Shown here: positions 17,052 through 26,914 of the stretch, one piece after another | How the letters are laid out: each line of letters begins with the position of its first letter | Numbering within the stretch: the stretch's first letter is position 1 | Origin: GCA-2697345 sp045565015 | GTDB taxonomy: Bacteria; Pseudomonadota; Alphaproteobacteria; Rhodobacterales; Rhodobacteraceae | Assembly (NCBI GenBank): GCA_045565015.1 | Contig: JBJLGD010000028.1 | Location: 1-64,000 of the forward strand | Direction of reading: 5' to 3' | DNA: 64,000 nt | The notes under the pieces: generated by a model | The model's input: only the letters and a program-made list of their open reading frames with translations | Database searches by the model: none | Told to the model about the DNA's origin: nothing | Made by a program: the position numbers and the translations under genes

Positions 17052-18833
17052 ATGACAAAACCTTTAAGATCTCAAAAATGGTTTAATAATCCAGATAATT
17101 TAGAGATGTCGGCAATATATTTAGAACGCTATTTAAATTATGGCATTACTAGAGAAGAACTACAGTCTGGAAAACCAATAATTGGTATAGCCCAAACGGG
17201 TAGTGATTTAAGCCCATGTAATCGACATCACATAGAGCTTACAAAACGAGTTCGTGATGGGGTAACAGCTTCAGGTGGTACCGTTATTGAAATACCAGTG
17301 CACCCCATACAGGAAACTGGTAAACGGCCTACGGCAATGTTGGATAGAAATCTAGCTTATTTGAGCTTAGTGGAAACTTTGTTTGGGTATCCGATCGACG
17401 GTGTAGTACTCAATATTGGCTGTGATAAGACAACACCCGCACTTCTTATGGCTGCTGCAACAGTAAATATCCCAGCCATAGCCCTTTCGGTTGGCCCCAT
17501 GCTTAATGGCTGGTTTAAGGGTAAAAGAACAGGATCAGGTACTATCGTCTGGAAAGCCAGGGAACTGTTGGCAGCTGGAGAAATCGATGATGATGGGTTT
17601 ATGGATTTAGTCGCATCATCGACACCATCCGTTGGTTATTGTAATACAATGGGTACTGCAACGACAATGAATTCTTTGGCAGAAGCTTTAGGAATGCAAT
17701 TACCTGGTTCAGCAGCAATACCCGCACCCTACCGTGAAAGAGGTCAGATAAGCTACGCTACTGGTAAACGGATAGTAGAATTAGTACATAATGATATTCG
17801 GCCTGACAACATAATGACTAGAGAAGCATTTGAGAATGCAATCGTGATAAATTCGGCTATTGGTGGTTCAACAAACGCCCCAATCCACCTGAATGCAATT
17901 GCTCGACATCTCAATATTGCTTTAGATAACGATGATTGGCAAAAACTGGGGCACAATATACCATTGCTAGTTAACTTACAGCCAGCCGGAGAATATCTAG
18001 GTGAGGACTATCATCGTGCTGGAGGGCTTCCAGCAGTGGTGGGAGAGCTGATGTCAAGAGAGTTGATTCCCCATCCAAATGTTTTAACAGTTAACGGGAA
18101 AACGTTATCAGAAAACTGTTCTGAAACCTTTACTTTGAACGAGGACGTTATCTTTAAAATTGATAAGCCAATTTTAAAAGATGCGGGGTTTATTAATCTT
18201 ACCGGAAATATGTTCGACAGTGCTATTATGAAAACTTCGGTGATTAGTAATGAATTTCGTGAACGCTATCTATCAAACCCAAAAGATATTAATGCATTTG
18301 AAGGGTGTGCCGTAGTTTTTGATGGGCCGGAAGATTTTCATAAACGAATAGATGATACCTCACTGGATATTAATGAGAATTCAATATTAGTGATGCGTGG
18401 TACTGGCCCAATCGGCTATCCCGGAGGTGCAGAAGTCGTAAACATGAGACCTCCATCATATTTATTAAAAAAGGGAATAAACACACTTCCATGTATTGGC
18501 GACGGGAGGCAATCAGGTACTTCGGGAAGCCCGTCAATTTTAAATGCATCTCCAGAATCAGCAACGGGAGGTGGGTTGGCAATCTTGAAAACGGGTGACT
18601 TATTAAGGGTCGATCTCAATAAATGTACTGCCAATATGAAATTAAGCGATACAGAAATTGAAACCCGAAAACAGATACTATCAAAACAAAAAGAAACTTT
18701 TCCAGAAAGCCAAAGCCCATGGCAAGAGATCTTTAGAGAAAAAGTATCGTCGTTCAGTGACGGTATGACGTTAAAAGGAGCAGAAAAATATCAAGACATC
18801 GCAAGAAAATATCTTCCTCGAGACAATCATTAG
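17052..18833 (+). CDS. IlvD/EDD-family sugar-acid dehydratase
   Basis: Members dehydrate aldonic acids to 2-keto-3-deoxy acids using an Fe-S cluster; paralogues are dihydroxyacid and phosphogluconate dehydratases. The ATG at 17052 is chosen because GGAGA lies 8-12 bases upstream, and an earlier ATG would overlap the SDR gene. Cluster-ligand cysteines appear in DLSPCNRHH, LNIGCDKTTPALLMAAA and VGYCNTMGTATTMNSLAEAL, and the C-terminal block GPIGYPGGAEVVNM is present. The 593-residue length suits the L-arabinonate/D-xylonate/L-fuconate branch. It lies between the SDR and the hydrolase, which argues against a biosynthetic IlvD role. Confidence 0.85.
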   Translation: MTKPLRSQKWFNNPDNLEMSAIYLERYLNYGITREELQSGKPIIGIAQTGSDLSPCNRHHIELTKRVRDGVTASGGTVIEIPVHPIQETGKRPTAMLDRNLAYLSLVETLFGYPIDGVVLNIGCDKTTPALLMAAATVNIPAIALSVGPMLNGWFKGKRTGSGTIVWKARELLAAGEIDDDGFMDLVASSTPSVGYCNTMGTATTMNSLAEALGMQLPGSAAIPAPYRERGQISYATGKRIVELVHNDIRPDNIMTREAFENAIVINSAIGGSTNAPIHLNAIARHLNIALDNDDWQKLGHNIPLLVNLQPAGEYLGEDYHRAGGLPAVVGELMSRELIPHPNVLTVNGKTLSENCSETFTLNEDVIFKIDKPILKDAGFINLTGNMFDSAIMKTSVISNEFRERYLSNPKDINAFEGCAVVFDGPEDFHKRIDDTSLDINENSILVMRGTGPIGYPGGAEVVNMRPPSYLLKKGINTLPCIGDGRQSGTSGSPSILNASPESATGGGLAILKTGDLLRVDLNKCTANMKLSDTEIETRKQILSKQKETFPESQSPWQEIFREKVSSFSDGMTLKGAEKYQDIARKYLPRDNH

Positions 18834-18842
18834 GAGCTAAAA

Positions 18843-19691
18843 ATGAAATTACTCAGATTTGGGAACATTGGAGAAGAGAAGCCGGGGGCAATTGATTCCA
18901 ACGGAATTATTCGTGATCTTTCTAGTATTATTAACGACTTAAACGGCCAGTCAATTGATGATCTAACTATGGAAAGACTTAGAAAAATTAATCTGAAATC
19001 ATTGCCAGCCGTTTCGAATAATACACGGATTGGACCATGCATTGGCAGTGTCGGAAAGTTTCTTTCAATAGGGTTAAATTACTCTGATCACGCAGCGGAG
19101 ACTGGGCTTCCTATTCCTGAGCACCCTATTCTTTTTTTGAAAGCAACGTCATCAATTGTAGGTCCTAATGATACTGTATATATGCCTAGAGGATCAACAA
19201 AATCTGATTGGGAAGTTGAACTTGGAGTAATTATTGGGAAAAAAGCAAAATACGTTAAGGAGTCTGATGCTCTAAGCTACGTTGCAGGGTATTGCATAGT
19301 AAATGATGTTTCTGAAAGAGAGTTCCAAACTGAACTTTCTGGTCAGTGGACTAAAGGAAAAAGCTGTGACACGTACGGTCCTACTGGGCCATGGTTGGTA
19401 ACGAGAGACGAAATCCCTGACCCACAAAGATTATCAATGTCCTTGGATTTAAATGGTAAAAGAATGCAAGAAGGAAATACTAAAACAATGATTTTCACAG
19501 TAGCACAGATTATAGAACACCTTAGTTCTCTTATGACCCTATATCCCGGTGACTTGATATCGACCGGAACACCACCTGGTGTTGGTATGGGTATAAAACC
19601 AAATCCAATTTTTTTAAAAAGTGGCGATATTATGGAATTAAAAATTGAACATTTAGGTGCTCAGCGACAGGTGGTGGATCAGGATAAATAA
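18843..19691 (+). CDS. Fumarylacetoacetate hydrolase family protein, probable 2,4-diketo-3-deoxy-acid hydrolase
   Basis: FAH-fold enzymes cleave carbon-carbon bonds of diketo acids using a divalent metal. The 282-residue protein has an N-terminal RGH-like domain (LLRFGNIGEEKPGAID) and the FAH core. Metal-binding acidic residues sit in the segment SDWEVELGVIIGKKAKYV, and VNDVSEREFQ and DLISTGTPPGVGMG also fit. AGGAG precedes the ATG. After the SDR and dehydratase it would split a 2,4-diketo-3-deoxy acid to pyruvate and a hydroxyacid such as lactate or glycolate. That pathway is an inference from gene order. Confidence 0.85.
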   Translation: MKLLRFGNIGEEKPGAIDSNGIIRDLSSIINDLNGQSIDDLTMERLRKINLKSLPAVSNNTRIGPCIGSVGKFLSIGLNYSDHAAETGLPIPEHPILFLKATSSIVGPNDTVYMPRGSTKSDWEVELGVIIGKKAKYVKESDALSYVAGYCIVNDVSEREFQTELSGQWTKGKSCDTYGPTGPWLVTRDEIPDPQRLSMSLDLNGKRMQEGNTKTMIFTVAQIIEHLSSLMTLYPGDLISTGTPPGVGMGIKPNPIFLKSGDIMELKIEHLGAQRQVVDQDK

Positions 19692-19692
19692 A

Positions 19693-20657
19693 ATGAATGA
19701 AATCTTAATAATGGGTAATATGAGTGAAGACAGCAAAGAAACTCTCCGCAAAGAGCTGATTATCCATGAGGCAAATAAAATTCCCGACTTATCAGCTTTT
19801 CTATGTAATACAGGGGACGCAATAACTGCTATCGCTACTACTGGTTTTGTTGGTATTTCCAACGATCTAATATCTTTAATGAAGAATGTGAAAATCATCT
19901 CATCAAATGGTGTTGGTTATGACTCAATAGATGCCAATTTTTGTGCTAATAGGAAATAATATAAATAGTAACTCATACGCCCAATGTTCTAAACGCCGAA
20001 GTAGCTAATACAACTTTAATGATGTTTCTAGCCAGCTTCCGTCAATTTAGATTTAATGAGGAGTATCTAAGAAACGGCCACTGGGGGGGAAAAGGTATGG
20101 CACCCTATTCTCATTCACCTGATAATAGGACAGTTGGAATATTAGGTATGGGTAGGATTGGGCAGGAAATTGCCTCCCGTTTATCAGTTTTTAAACCAAA
20201 AATTCTTTATCATTCGCGGTCGCCAAAAAATGTACCTTATATTTATTATAAAGACTTAAAAAAAATGGCTCTCGAAGTTGATGTACTCATATGTATTACA
20301 CCAGGGGGTCCTGAAACAGAAAAAATTGTTAATGAAGAGATACTTACGGCATTGGGCCCCACTGGTAGATTGATTAATGTTGCTAGAGGTTCAGTAGTAG
20401 ATGAAACTGCACTTGTTGAAGCGCTCGAAAATGGTCGATTAGGGTATGCCGCGCTTGACGTCTTTGAAAACGAGCCAGAAGTGCCAGAAAAACTAATAAA
20501 GATGGAAAACGTAACTTTATTGCCTCATGTTGGCAGTGCAACCTTTGAAACACGTGCGGCTATGAGTAAATTAACACTCGATAATTTGTTGACATATAAA
20601 AGAAAAGGGCAAGTGTTAACTCCCGTGCCAGAATGTCTACAAATAAGTGGACTATAG
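19693..20657 (+). pseudogene. D-2-hydroxyacid dehydrogenase, interrupted by two frameshifts
   Basis: Two reading frames together match a 2-hydroxyacid dehydrogenase such as glyoxylate/hydroxypyruvate reductase. The first (from the ATG at 19693) ends SSNGVGYDSIDANFCANRK at a TAA at 19957. The second resumes IVTHTPNVLNAEVANTTLMM and continues with the Rossmann motif VGILGMGRIGQEIAS, the catalytic region RLINVARGSVVDETAL and the His motif LLPHVGSATFETR. Removing one A from each of two AAA runs near 19953-19965 gives a continuous protein of about 320 residues. The gene ends the sugar-acid operon, where it could handle glyoxylate or another 2-oxo acid. Real inactivation or sequencing error cannot be told apart here. 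Confidence 0.8.
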
Positions 20658-20701
20658 TCAAACTGTTGACACAATTTTATTTCGAAAAGAAGAGATAGTT
20701 A

Positions 20702-21037
20702 ATGTTTATTTATAAAATAATGTCAAAAAGTGATTTTGATGCATTTAAGAAAAATAAAATTTTTCAGGGTGCTGAGATAGATATTATTGATGGTTACATC
20801 CATTTTTCAACTGGAACTCAAGTTAAAGAAACTGCAGAAAAGCACTTTAGTGGCAGAGATGATCTGCAGCTAGTATGGACTATTCCAGAATTGTTAGAAA
20901 ATAATTTAAAATGGGAAATTTCTAGAAATAATCAAACCTTTCCTCATTTATATCAAGCTTGGTATTATAGAGAGGTTGTTGGCTCATGCAAATTACCATT
21001 AAACGGCGATCAGCATAAATTTCCGGATTTATTATAA
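20702..21037 (+). CDS. DUF952 family protein
   Basis: This is a 111-residue protein of the DUF952 family, of unknown biochemical role. Recognisable parts are the start MFIYKIMSKSDFDAF, the segment DGYIHFSTGTQVKETAEKHF at residues 33-52, and PHLYQAWYYREVV near the end. No signal or membrane segment is visible. The stop codon shares one base with the pyrD start (TAATG), so the two are translationally coupled. I recall the DUF952-pyrD pairing from other alphaproteobacteria, but it does not explain the function. Confidence 0.88.
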   Translation: MFIYKIMSKSDFDAFKKNKIFQGAEIDIIDGYIHFSTGTQVKETAEKHFSGRDDLQLVWTIPELLENNLKWEISRNNQTFPHLYQAWYYREVVGSCKLPLNGDQHKFPDLL

Positions 21038-22095
21038 TGCATTTAATTGAGAAAATTACTCTAACGATGTTAAAGTATCTAAACCCTGAGTTTGCTCACT
21101 TCTTGGTACTTAGATTATTACGCTACAAACTGTTCCCAAAGGTTAAAACTCATAAGAGTAGGTTATTGGAGGTTAATCTTGCTAGCCTAAACTTACAGAA
21201 TCCAATCGGATTAGCAGCAGGTTTTGACAAAAATGCTGAGGCTATCAACACCCTGCCTAAAATAGGCTTTGGTTTCCTTGAAGTTGGAGGAGTAACTCCT
21301 TTACCCCAATACGGTAACGAAAAACCCAGAATCTTTCGTCTTCAACTTGATCGAGCGATAATCAATCGTCTCGGGTTTAATAATAAAGGGATGGACTATG
21401 TTACAAAAAAACTAATACTTCGCGATTGCTCTATTCCAATTGGAATTAACCTCGGAGCAAACAAAGATAGTAGTAACAGAATTAAGGACTATTCTAAAGT
21501 TCTTATGGCATGCGGTGATTTTGTAGATTTTGCTACTTTAAATATATCTTCTCCAAACACAAAAAACCTTCGGGAGCTTCAAACCGCAAAAAATCTTAAA
21601 GCTCTGTTATCTGAGCTTGAAAAAGCTAGAACGAAATTAGTAAGAAATATTCCTATATTTGTAAAGATTTCACCTGATCTATCGGATCAATCATTAACGG
21701 AACTAATTGAAGTCATCAGTCACTCTAAAGTTGATGGAATTATAGCTACAAACACAACAGTATCTCGAGATAATTTAATTAGTAAATCAAAGTCAGAGAC
21801 AGGTGGATTATCTGGAAAACCATTAAAAAAAGTCTCAACTAAGATAATTGCTAAAATATCTCACGAGACTAATGGAAAGCTTCCAATTATCGGTGTTGGT
21901 GGTGTTTGTAGTGCAGAAGACGCGTATGAAAAAATCTGTGCCGGCGCAAGTGCACTTCAGTTATATACAGGACTCGTTTACAATGGGTTCTCTGTTGTCA
22001 ACGAGATTTGTTTTGGATTAGAAAAGCTTTTACTAGCCGATGGTCATAACAGTATTGCAAGTGCTATTGGATCAAAAAGAAGTGATTGGCTTTAA
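21037..22095 (+). CDS. pyrD: Dihydroorotate dehydrogenase (quinone), class 2
   Basis: PyrD oxidises dihydroorotate to orotate in pyrimidine synthesis and passes electrons to the quinone pool. The 352-residue protein has an N-terminal membrane-associating segment (about residues 1-40) that marks class 2, then the FMN barrel with NPIGLAAGFDKNAEAINTLP, FATLNISSPNTKNLRELQ containing the catalytic Ser, and FVKISPDLS. The phosphate-binding end is LPIIGVGGVCSAEDAYEK. The protein looks complete. The start is coupled to the DUF952 stop. Confidence 0.96.
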   Translation: MHLIEKITLTMLKYLNPEFAHFLVLRLLRYKLFPKVKTHKSRLLEVNLASLNLQNPIGLAAGFDKNAEAINTLPKIGFGFLEVGGVTPLPQYGNEKPRIFRLQLDRAIINRLGFNNKGMDYVTKKLILRDCSIPIGINLGANKDSSNRIKDYSKVLMACGDFVDFATLNISSPNTKNLRELQTAKNLKALLSELEKARTKLVRNIPIFVKISPDLSDQSLTELIEVISHSKVDGIIATNTTVSRDNLISKSKSETGGLSGKPLKKVSTKIIAKISHETNGKLPIIGVGGVCSAEDAYEKICAGASALQLYTGLVYNGFSVVNEICFGLEKLLLADGHNSIASAIGSKRSDWL

Positions 22096-22120
22096 GTGTT
22101 ATGAAGCATCTGGTAGAATA

Positions 22121-23437
22121 TTAAATACTGGCCTCTAGGGCTGGATATTTTATTGAAAGTGTTACTGCGCGAAGAATATATAATGCTATCAATCCAAACC
22201 ATAGGCCATGATTTCCAAAGCTAGGTATTAACAGTAGTAAGACAAGGGCGTACCCCAAGAACGAGATAAACATCATATTTCGCATATCTCGTGTACGAGT
22301 TGCACCTATAAAAATCCCATCCAACATATACGAAAATAATCCAATTAAAGGTAAAATAGACAAATATGGAAGGTATTTACGTGCTTCCAAACGGACCTCT
22401 GGGGAAACCGTCATTAAATCAACAAGGTGTCCTCCGAAAATCAAAAAAAACATCACAAAAATTATACAAATAAGTCCTGCCCAGATTGTCGTGAGGATTG
22501 CCGCTCGTCTAAAACTTTTTCTATCACGTGAACCGACTGATTGGCCAACGAGCGTTTCTGCGGCATGCGCAAATCCATCCAAAGCATATGAAACAATGTG
22601 GATAAACTGTAAAAGAATTTGATTGGAGGCGAGTGCTAAATCTCCAAAATCTGACCCTATAAAAAGAAACGAGATTATTGCCATTTGTAATAACAAAGAT
22701 CTGATTAATATATCGAAATTCACATTGACCATATTAATCAATCGTTTTTTATTAGATATTTGTAAAAAATTAAAAAAACCTTTAGCCATCAATCGATCTC
22801 TGCAAAGGTATAACCCCAGCATAAGACCACACCACTCAGCAACAAGACTTGCGTAAGCGACACCCTGAATACCTAACTCAAAGTAATTTACTAATAAGAT
22901 ATCAAGAATTACATTCAGTCCGTTCATAAAAAGTTGAACAAGTAAAATTGACTTTGTACGCTCAAGCGCTATCAACCAACCCGTAATTCCGAATAAAGCG
23001 ATTGCTGCGGGAGCGGAGAATATACGAATTTCAATATATTTTGAGGCGAATAGCTCCACTTCCTCCGAAGCAGGTGAAAGATTTAAGGCTAATCGAAAGG
23101 CGATGGACTGAATAAGAATTATTAGTAACCCAGCTGAAAAACCAACTATTAGACAACGACCAAGTAATGCATCAACCTCGCTGAAGTCTTCTGCACCATA
23201 AGCTTGAGAGGTGAGTCCAACTGTTCCCATTCTAAGGAAACCAAAAATCCAATAGATGGCGGATATAATGATAGCCCCAATTCCAACAGCACCGATAGCA
23301 GCTGGATCTCCAAGTTGTCCAATTACTCCAGTATCAACAGCTCCCAAAATAGGAATAGTTGCATTCGAAAGTAAAATTGGAAGAGCAATTCTTAGAATTC
23401 TTTGACTATTTATATCTTTTGAATCTATTACAGTCAT
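22121..23437 (-). CDS. MATE-family efflux transporter (DinF-like)
   Basis: MATE proteins export cationic drugs or metabolites in exchange for sodium or protons across the inner membrane. The 438-residue protein has about 12 hydrophobic segments in two six-helix halves. Family features include LRIALPILLSNATIPILGAVD at the start, TVGLTSQAYGAEDFSEVDAL in the first half and AETLVGQSVGSRDRKSFRRA in the second. It is convergent with pyrD and lies two bases from the thioesterase pair in the same direction. The sequence gives no hint of substrate. Confidence 0.92.
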   Translation of the reverse strand: MTVIDSKDINSQRILRIALPILLSNATIPILGAVDTGVIGQLGDPAAIGAVGIGAIIISAIYWIFGFLRMGTVGLTSQAYGAEDFSEVDALLGRCLIVGFSAGLLIILIQSIAFRLALNLSPASEEVELFASKYIEIRIFSAPAAIALFGITGWLIALERTKSILLVQLFMNGLNVILDILLVNYFELGIQGVAYASLVAEWCGLMLGLYLCRDRLMAKGFFNFLQISNKKRLINMVNVNFDILIRSLLLQMAIISFLFIGSDFGDLALASNQILLQFIHIVSYALDGFAHAAETLVGQSVGSRDRKSFRRAAILTTIWAGLICIIFVMFFLIFGGHLVDLMTVSPEVRLEARKYLPYLSILPLIGLFSYMLDGIFIGATRTRDMRNMMFISFLGYALVLLLLIPSFGNHGLWFGLIALYILRAVTLSIKYPALEASI

Positions 23438-23439
23438 TT

Positions 23440-23928
23440 CTATAAGATCTGAAAACGTATTGTAGCTTGGGCAAATATCTTTTTATAATCTTTCTGCCAA
23501 GCGATAACAGATACAGACGCAAAACGTCTTCCTAAACGGTTAACTTTAGCCATAGCAAATGAATCAAAAGCCAAACCTGGTCTCAGATAGTCTACTTGAA
23601 TATCTACGATATTGATTGCGGTTGTATTTAGTGTTTCAAAAGATACTTTTTCTTTCTCATTCTCTGAATTTTTTCTTAGTCTCATCTGTATTTGAAGAAA
23701 CGCAGTTACTTCTAATAGGGAGAGCGTTACACCACCGTGTAAAGTCTGTATCTCGAAATTCCCAATCAAGTCAGGTCTAAAGGGCAAGATAGAAATATAA
23801 GAGTCATTTTCTTTTATGAAACGAACGCCAAGAAGGTTAATAAAAGAATTATCAGGTATAAAATTTTTCAGAATATATTTTTTTGTTAAGTGTTTCAGGA
23901 GTATGGAATCTATCATTTTTGGACTCAT
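23440..23928 (-). CDS. PaaI-type hotdog thioesterase (second of a pair)
   Basis: This is a small hotdog-fold protein of 162 residues. The helix-leading segment LIGNFEIQTLHGGVTLSLLE holds the HGG-type turn that PaaI thioesterases use near the active site, and NIVDIQVDYLRPGLAFDSF matches the conserved strand. Family members hydrolyse acyl-CoA thioesters, but the acyl group is not defined. The gene overlaps the end of the partner thioesterase by four bases and is followed by the MATE gene two bases on, so the three form one operon. Confidence 0.8.
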   Translation of the reverse strand: MSPKMIDSILLKHLTKKYILKNFIPDNSFINLLGVRFIKENDSYISILPFRPDLIGNFEIQTLHGGVTLSLLEVTAFLQIQMRLRKNSENEKEKVSFETLNTTAINIVDIQVDYLRPGLAFDSFAMAKVNRLGRRFASVSVIAWQKDYKKIFAQATIRFQIL

Positions 23929-24389
23929 ATCGATACCGGCTTCTTAGCAACGAATGCAAATGTACCCACAGCAGTCGCTATCGGGTCAGTTAGACAATTA
24001 TCAGTTGCCGTGGCTTTAACAAAAGCTACAGAACCGGTAACATAATAACATTCCGCACGTGCGAATACTGTTTTACTTGGATAAGCAGTTCGCAAATAAT
24101 CGACTCTTAGATCTAGCGTAGCTGTGTCTCTGGGTAAGTGTTTATGAACTAGTACTGATAAGCCCCCGCATGTATCAATTAAACTAGATATAGCACTTGA
24201 GTAAATTTTATTATCTTTGCTCCCATCACTCACAATCGACTGATACGGCATTGAAATTACCGCAAACCCCTCTCCAGCCTGTTCCATTTTCATTTTAATA
24301 ATGACGAAAATGGTAACGCCTGTAAAAATGTCTGAGCAATGTTGAATTGAGTCGTCATAACTTTCATGAATCTCCTTAACCCTTAACAT
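23925..24389 (-). CDS. PaaI-type hotdog thioesterase (first of a pair)
   Basis: This 154-residue hotdog-fold protein has the features AVISMPYQSIVSDG, SSAISSLIDTCGGLSVLVHK and ATLDLRVDYLRTAYPSKTVF. The usual HGG is replaced here by a Tyr-Ser-Ser-Ala context, so the active-site loop differs from its neighbour. The pair may act as one heteromeric thioesterase, which is inference from the four-base overlap. The promoter region is divergent from the GST gene at 24569. Confidence 0.78.
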   Translation of the reverse strand: MLRVKEIHESYDDSIQHCSDIFTGVTIFVIIKMKMEQAGEGFAVISMPYQSIVSDGSKDNKIYSSAISSLIDTCGGLSVLVHKHLPRDTATLDLRVDYLRTAYPSKTVFARAECYYVTGSVAFVKATATDNCLTDPIATAVGTFAFVAKKPVSI

Positions 24390-24568
24390 TTGTTAATAAA
24401 AGTTTTTATCTGCACTATTTCTTTTTAATAATACGATATATAAGTTGGTTAATTCGAAAACGTAACTTATAACTTTAATAAACTACTCCAAAAGTTTTAA
24501 ATTGAGAAATAGAAAGTTTAAGTTCAGTAAATTCGATAGTCCGGCTATCATAGAGTTAAGGGAATAAA

Positions 24569-25195
24569 ATGAAGTTATATTGTTTTGGTGAATCTGGAAA
24601 TGCGTATAAAGCAGCATTAACTATGGAGCTGTCAAATGTTAAATGGGAGCCCATGTTTGTAGATTTCTTTAAAGGAGAAGCTCGATCAGAAGCTTACAAA
24701 AAAATAAACCCAATGGGAGAGGTCCCAACATTAGTCACAAATGATGAAGAGACTCTTACACAATCGGGAGCAATACAGCAATATATCGTAGATAAAACTG
24801 GTAAGTTAGGTGGGGTATCAGAAAATAAGTATGAAGTATTAAGGTGGGTTCTTTGGGATAATCATAAAATGTCTAGTCAGGCTGGGCTTTTAAGATTTCT
24901 TAGTAATTTCCTGCCAGAAGAAAAACGTCCAAAAGAAGCTATGAATTTCTTAAACGGTAGATTGCAAGTCGCTTATAAAGTACTTAACGACGCTCTTTCC
25001 TCTAGCGACTGGCTAGTCGGAGATTCGATCAGTGTAGCCGATATTTCATGTTGTGGATACTTGTTTTATGAAGAACCTTTTGGGTTTAACAGAAAAGAAT
25101 GGGACAATATAAATTCCTGGTTGACAAGAATTTCTCAACAACCGAAATGGAAACACCCTTACGATTTGATGAAACGGGCTTACACTAAACCTTAA
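24569..25195 (+). CDS. Glutathione S-transferase family protein
   Basis: GSTs conjugate glutathione to electrophiles or act as thiol-dependent reductases. The 208-residue cytosolic protein has the thioredoxin-like N-terminal domain (residues 1-80) with KLYCFGESGNAYKAALTMEL, NPMGEVPTLV containing the cis-Pro, and the glutathione-contacting ETLTQSGAIQQYI. The helical C-terminal domain includes WLVGDSISVADISCCGYLF. It sits upstream of an acyl-CoA ligase in the same direction, with 54 bases between. The subclass is not clear from reading alone. Confidence 0.92.
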   Translation: MKLYCFGESGNAYKAALTMELSNVKWEPMFVDFFKGEARSEAYKKINPMGEVPTLVTNDEETLTQSGAIQQYIVDKTGKLGGVSENKYEVLRWVLWDNHKMSSQAGLLRFLSNFLPEEKRPKEAMNFLNGRLQVAYKVLNDALSSSDWLVGDSISVADISCCGYLFYEEPFGFNRKEWDNINSWLTRISQQPKWKHPYDLMKRAYTKP

Positions 25196-25249
25196 AGAAA
25201 ACTTCGTTTTAAATTTCAAGATATTCCAAATAATTTAGAAAGGCAAAAT

Positions 25250-26875
25250 ATGGGATGGATGTCTAATGAATATGGCCTTGAAAAAACAAAGGCAAATTAT
25301 GTTCCCTTAACCCCCTTATCTCATCTGAGGCGTGCCTCGGTTGTCTATCCTGAACGCGAGGCCATAGTATATGGAGCAAATAGATACTCGTATAAAGAAT
25401 ATTATGAACGAGTTACACTTCTGGCTTCTGGGTTAGAGAAACGAGGAATCAAGGCCGGTGATGTAGTTGCCACTATTCTCCCCAATATACCTGCTCAGGT
25501 TGAGGCGCATTTTGGTATCCCGGCACTGGGAGCGGTAATCAACACAATTAACACCCGTCTCGATGTCAAAACAGTAGCATACATTTTTGATCATGGAGAA
25601 GCAAAAATAGTCATAGTGGACTCTCAGTTCCTATCATTGGCGGAAGAAGCAAAGAAAATATGTGAAAGTTCGGGACCAGAGATTATCGAAGTACAAGATT
25701 TAACTTCTGGTTTCACTAAATCGGGGACATACTTAGAATATGAAGAATTATTAGAAACGGGAGATAAACAATTTTCTTGGGTAATGCCTCAAGACGAGTG
25801 GGAAAGTATATCACTCAACTATACTTCTGGTACCACTGGTCGTCCTAAAGGTGTCGTTTGCCATCATAGAGGAGCTTATCTGATGACAATGGGTACTGTT
25901 GTAAGCTGGAGGCTACAATTATATCCAAAATTATTAATAATAGTCCCTTTATTCCATTGTAACGGTTGGAATCATACCTGGTTAATGCCAATGCTCGGGG
26001 GAACTGTATTTTGTTGTAGGGACGTCTCAGCAAGGGTAATCTATGATTCAATCTCTACAGAAAAAGTAACTCATCTTGGTGGCGCGCCTATTGTGCTTAA
26101 TTTGATTATTAATGCTTCAGAATCAGAAAGGAAGCCATTTTCTCATATAGTAGAGGTTTTCACTGCTGGCGCACCGCCTGCCCCAGCAACATTAGCTGCC
26201 ATTGAGTCCATCGGGTTTAATGTTACTCAGGTTTATGGGTTAACAGAAACCTATGGACACGTTACAGAATGTATTTGGGATGAAAAATGGGACGAAGAAA
26301 CTCAAGAAAGGAAATCTGCAATAAAGGCACAACAGGGTGTTGCATTCCCGATGATGGAAGAAATAACGGTGGTAGATGAAAAACAAAATAAAATAAAGAA
26401 TGATGCCCAAGCTTTAGGTGAGATTGTCATTAGAGGTAACTCTGTCATGAAAGGGTATTTCAAAAATCCTGAAGCTACGAAAGAAGCTTTTTCTGGTGGT
26501 TTCTTCCACTCTGGTGATATAGCCAAGTTACATCCTAATAATTATATTCAAATTGCAGATAGAGCCAAAGATATTATCATATCAGGTGGAGAAAACGTCA
26601 GTTCAGTTGAAGTTGAAGGCGTTCTAATGAGTCATCCTGCAGTCAGTCTATGCGCGGTAGTAGCAAAGGCTGATGAGAAATGGGGAGAAGTTCCATTCGC
26701 TTTTGTCGAGTTGAAGGTAGGAGATAACGTAAGCGAGGGCGATCTTATATCTTTTGCTCGATCTCAGTTAGCTGGTTTCAAAACACCAAAACAGGTTTCA
26801 TTCCAAGAACTTCCAAAAACTTCAACAGGGAAAATACAAAAGTTTGAATTGAGAGAAAAAGCAAAATTATTGTAA
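25250..26875 (+). CDS. AMP-forming acyl-CoA synthetase (fatty-acid or DmdB-like ligase)
   Basis: This enzyme activates a carboxylic acid to its CoA thioester through an acyl-adenylate. The 541-residue protein has the P-loop YTSGTTGRPKGVVCHH, the A5 motif QVYGLTETYGHVTE, FHSGDIAKL, and the C-terminal catalytic lysine in LPKTSTGKIQKFELREK. Length and the N-terminal block suit medium-chain or 3-methylmercaptopropionate (DmdB) ligases common in marine alphaproteobacteria. Without a dmdC/dmdD neighbour, DmdB is only a possibility. The gene may be co-transcribed with the upstream GST. Confidence 0.88.
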   Translation: MGWMSNEYGLEKTKANYVPLTPLSHLRRASVVYPEREAIVYGANRYSYKEYYERVTLLASGLEKRGIKAGDVVATILPNIPAQVEAHFGIPALGAVINTINTRLDVKTVAYIFDHGEAKIVIVDSQFLSLAEEAKKICESSGPEIIEVQDLTSGFTKSGTYLEYEELLETGDKQFSWVMPQDEWESISLNYTSGTTGRPKGVVCHHRGAYLMTMGTVVSWRLQLYPKLLIIVPLFHCNGWNHTWLMPMLGGTVFCCRDVSARVIYDSISTEKVTHLGGAPIVLNLIINASESERKPFSHIVEVFTAGAPPAPATLAAIESIGFNVTQVYGLTETYGHVTECIWDEKWDEETQERKSAIKAQQGVAFPMMEEITVVDEKQNKIKNDAQALGEIVIRGNSVMKGYFKNPEATKEAFSGGFFHSGDIAKLHPNNYIQIADRAKDIIISGGENVSSVEVEGVLMSHPAVSLCAVVAKADEKWGEVPFAFVELKVGDNVSEGDLISFARSQLAGFKTPKQVSFQELPKTSTGKIQKFELREKAKLL

Positions 26876-26914
26876 AAGCTTAAAATCAAATGTCCTTAAC
26901 TTGGATATAATTTA

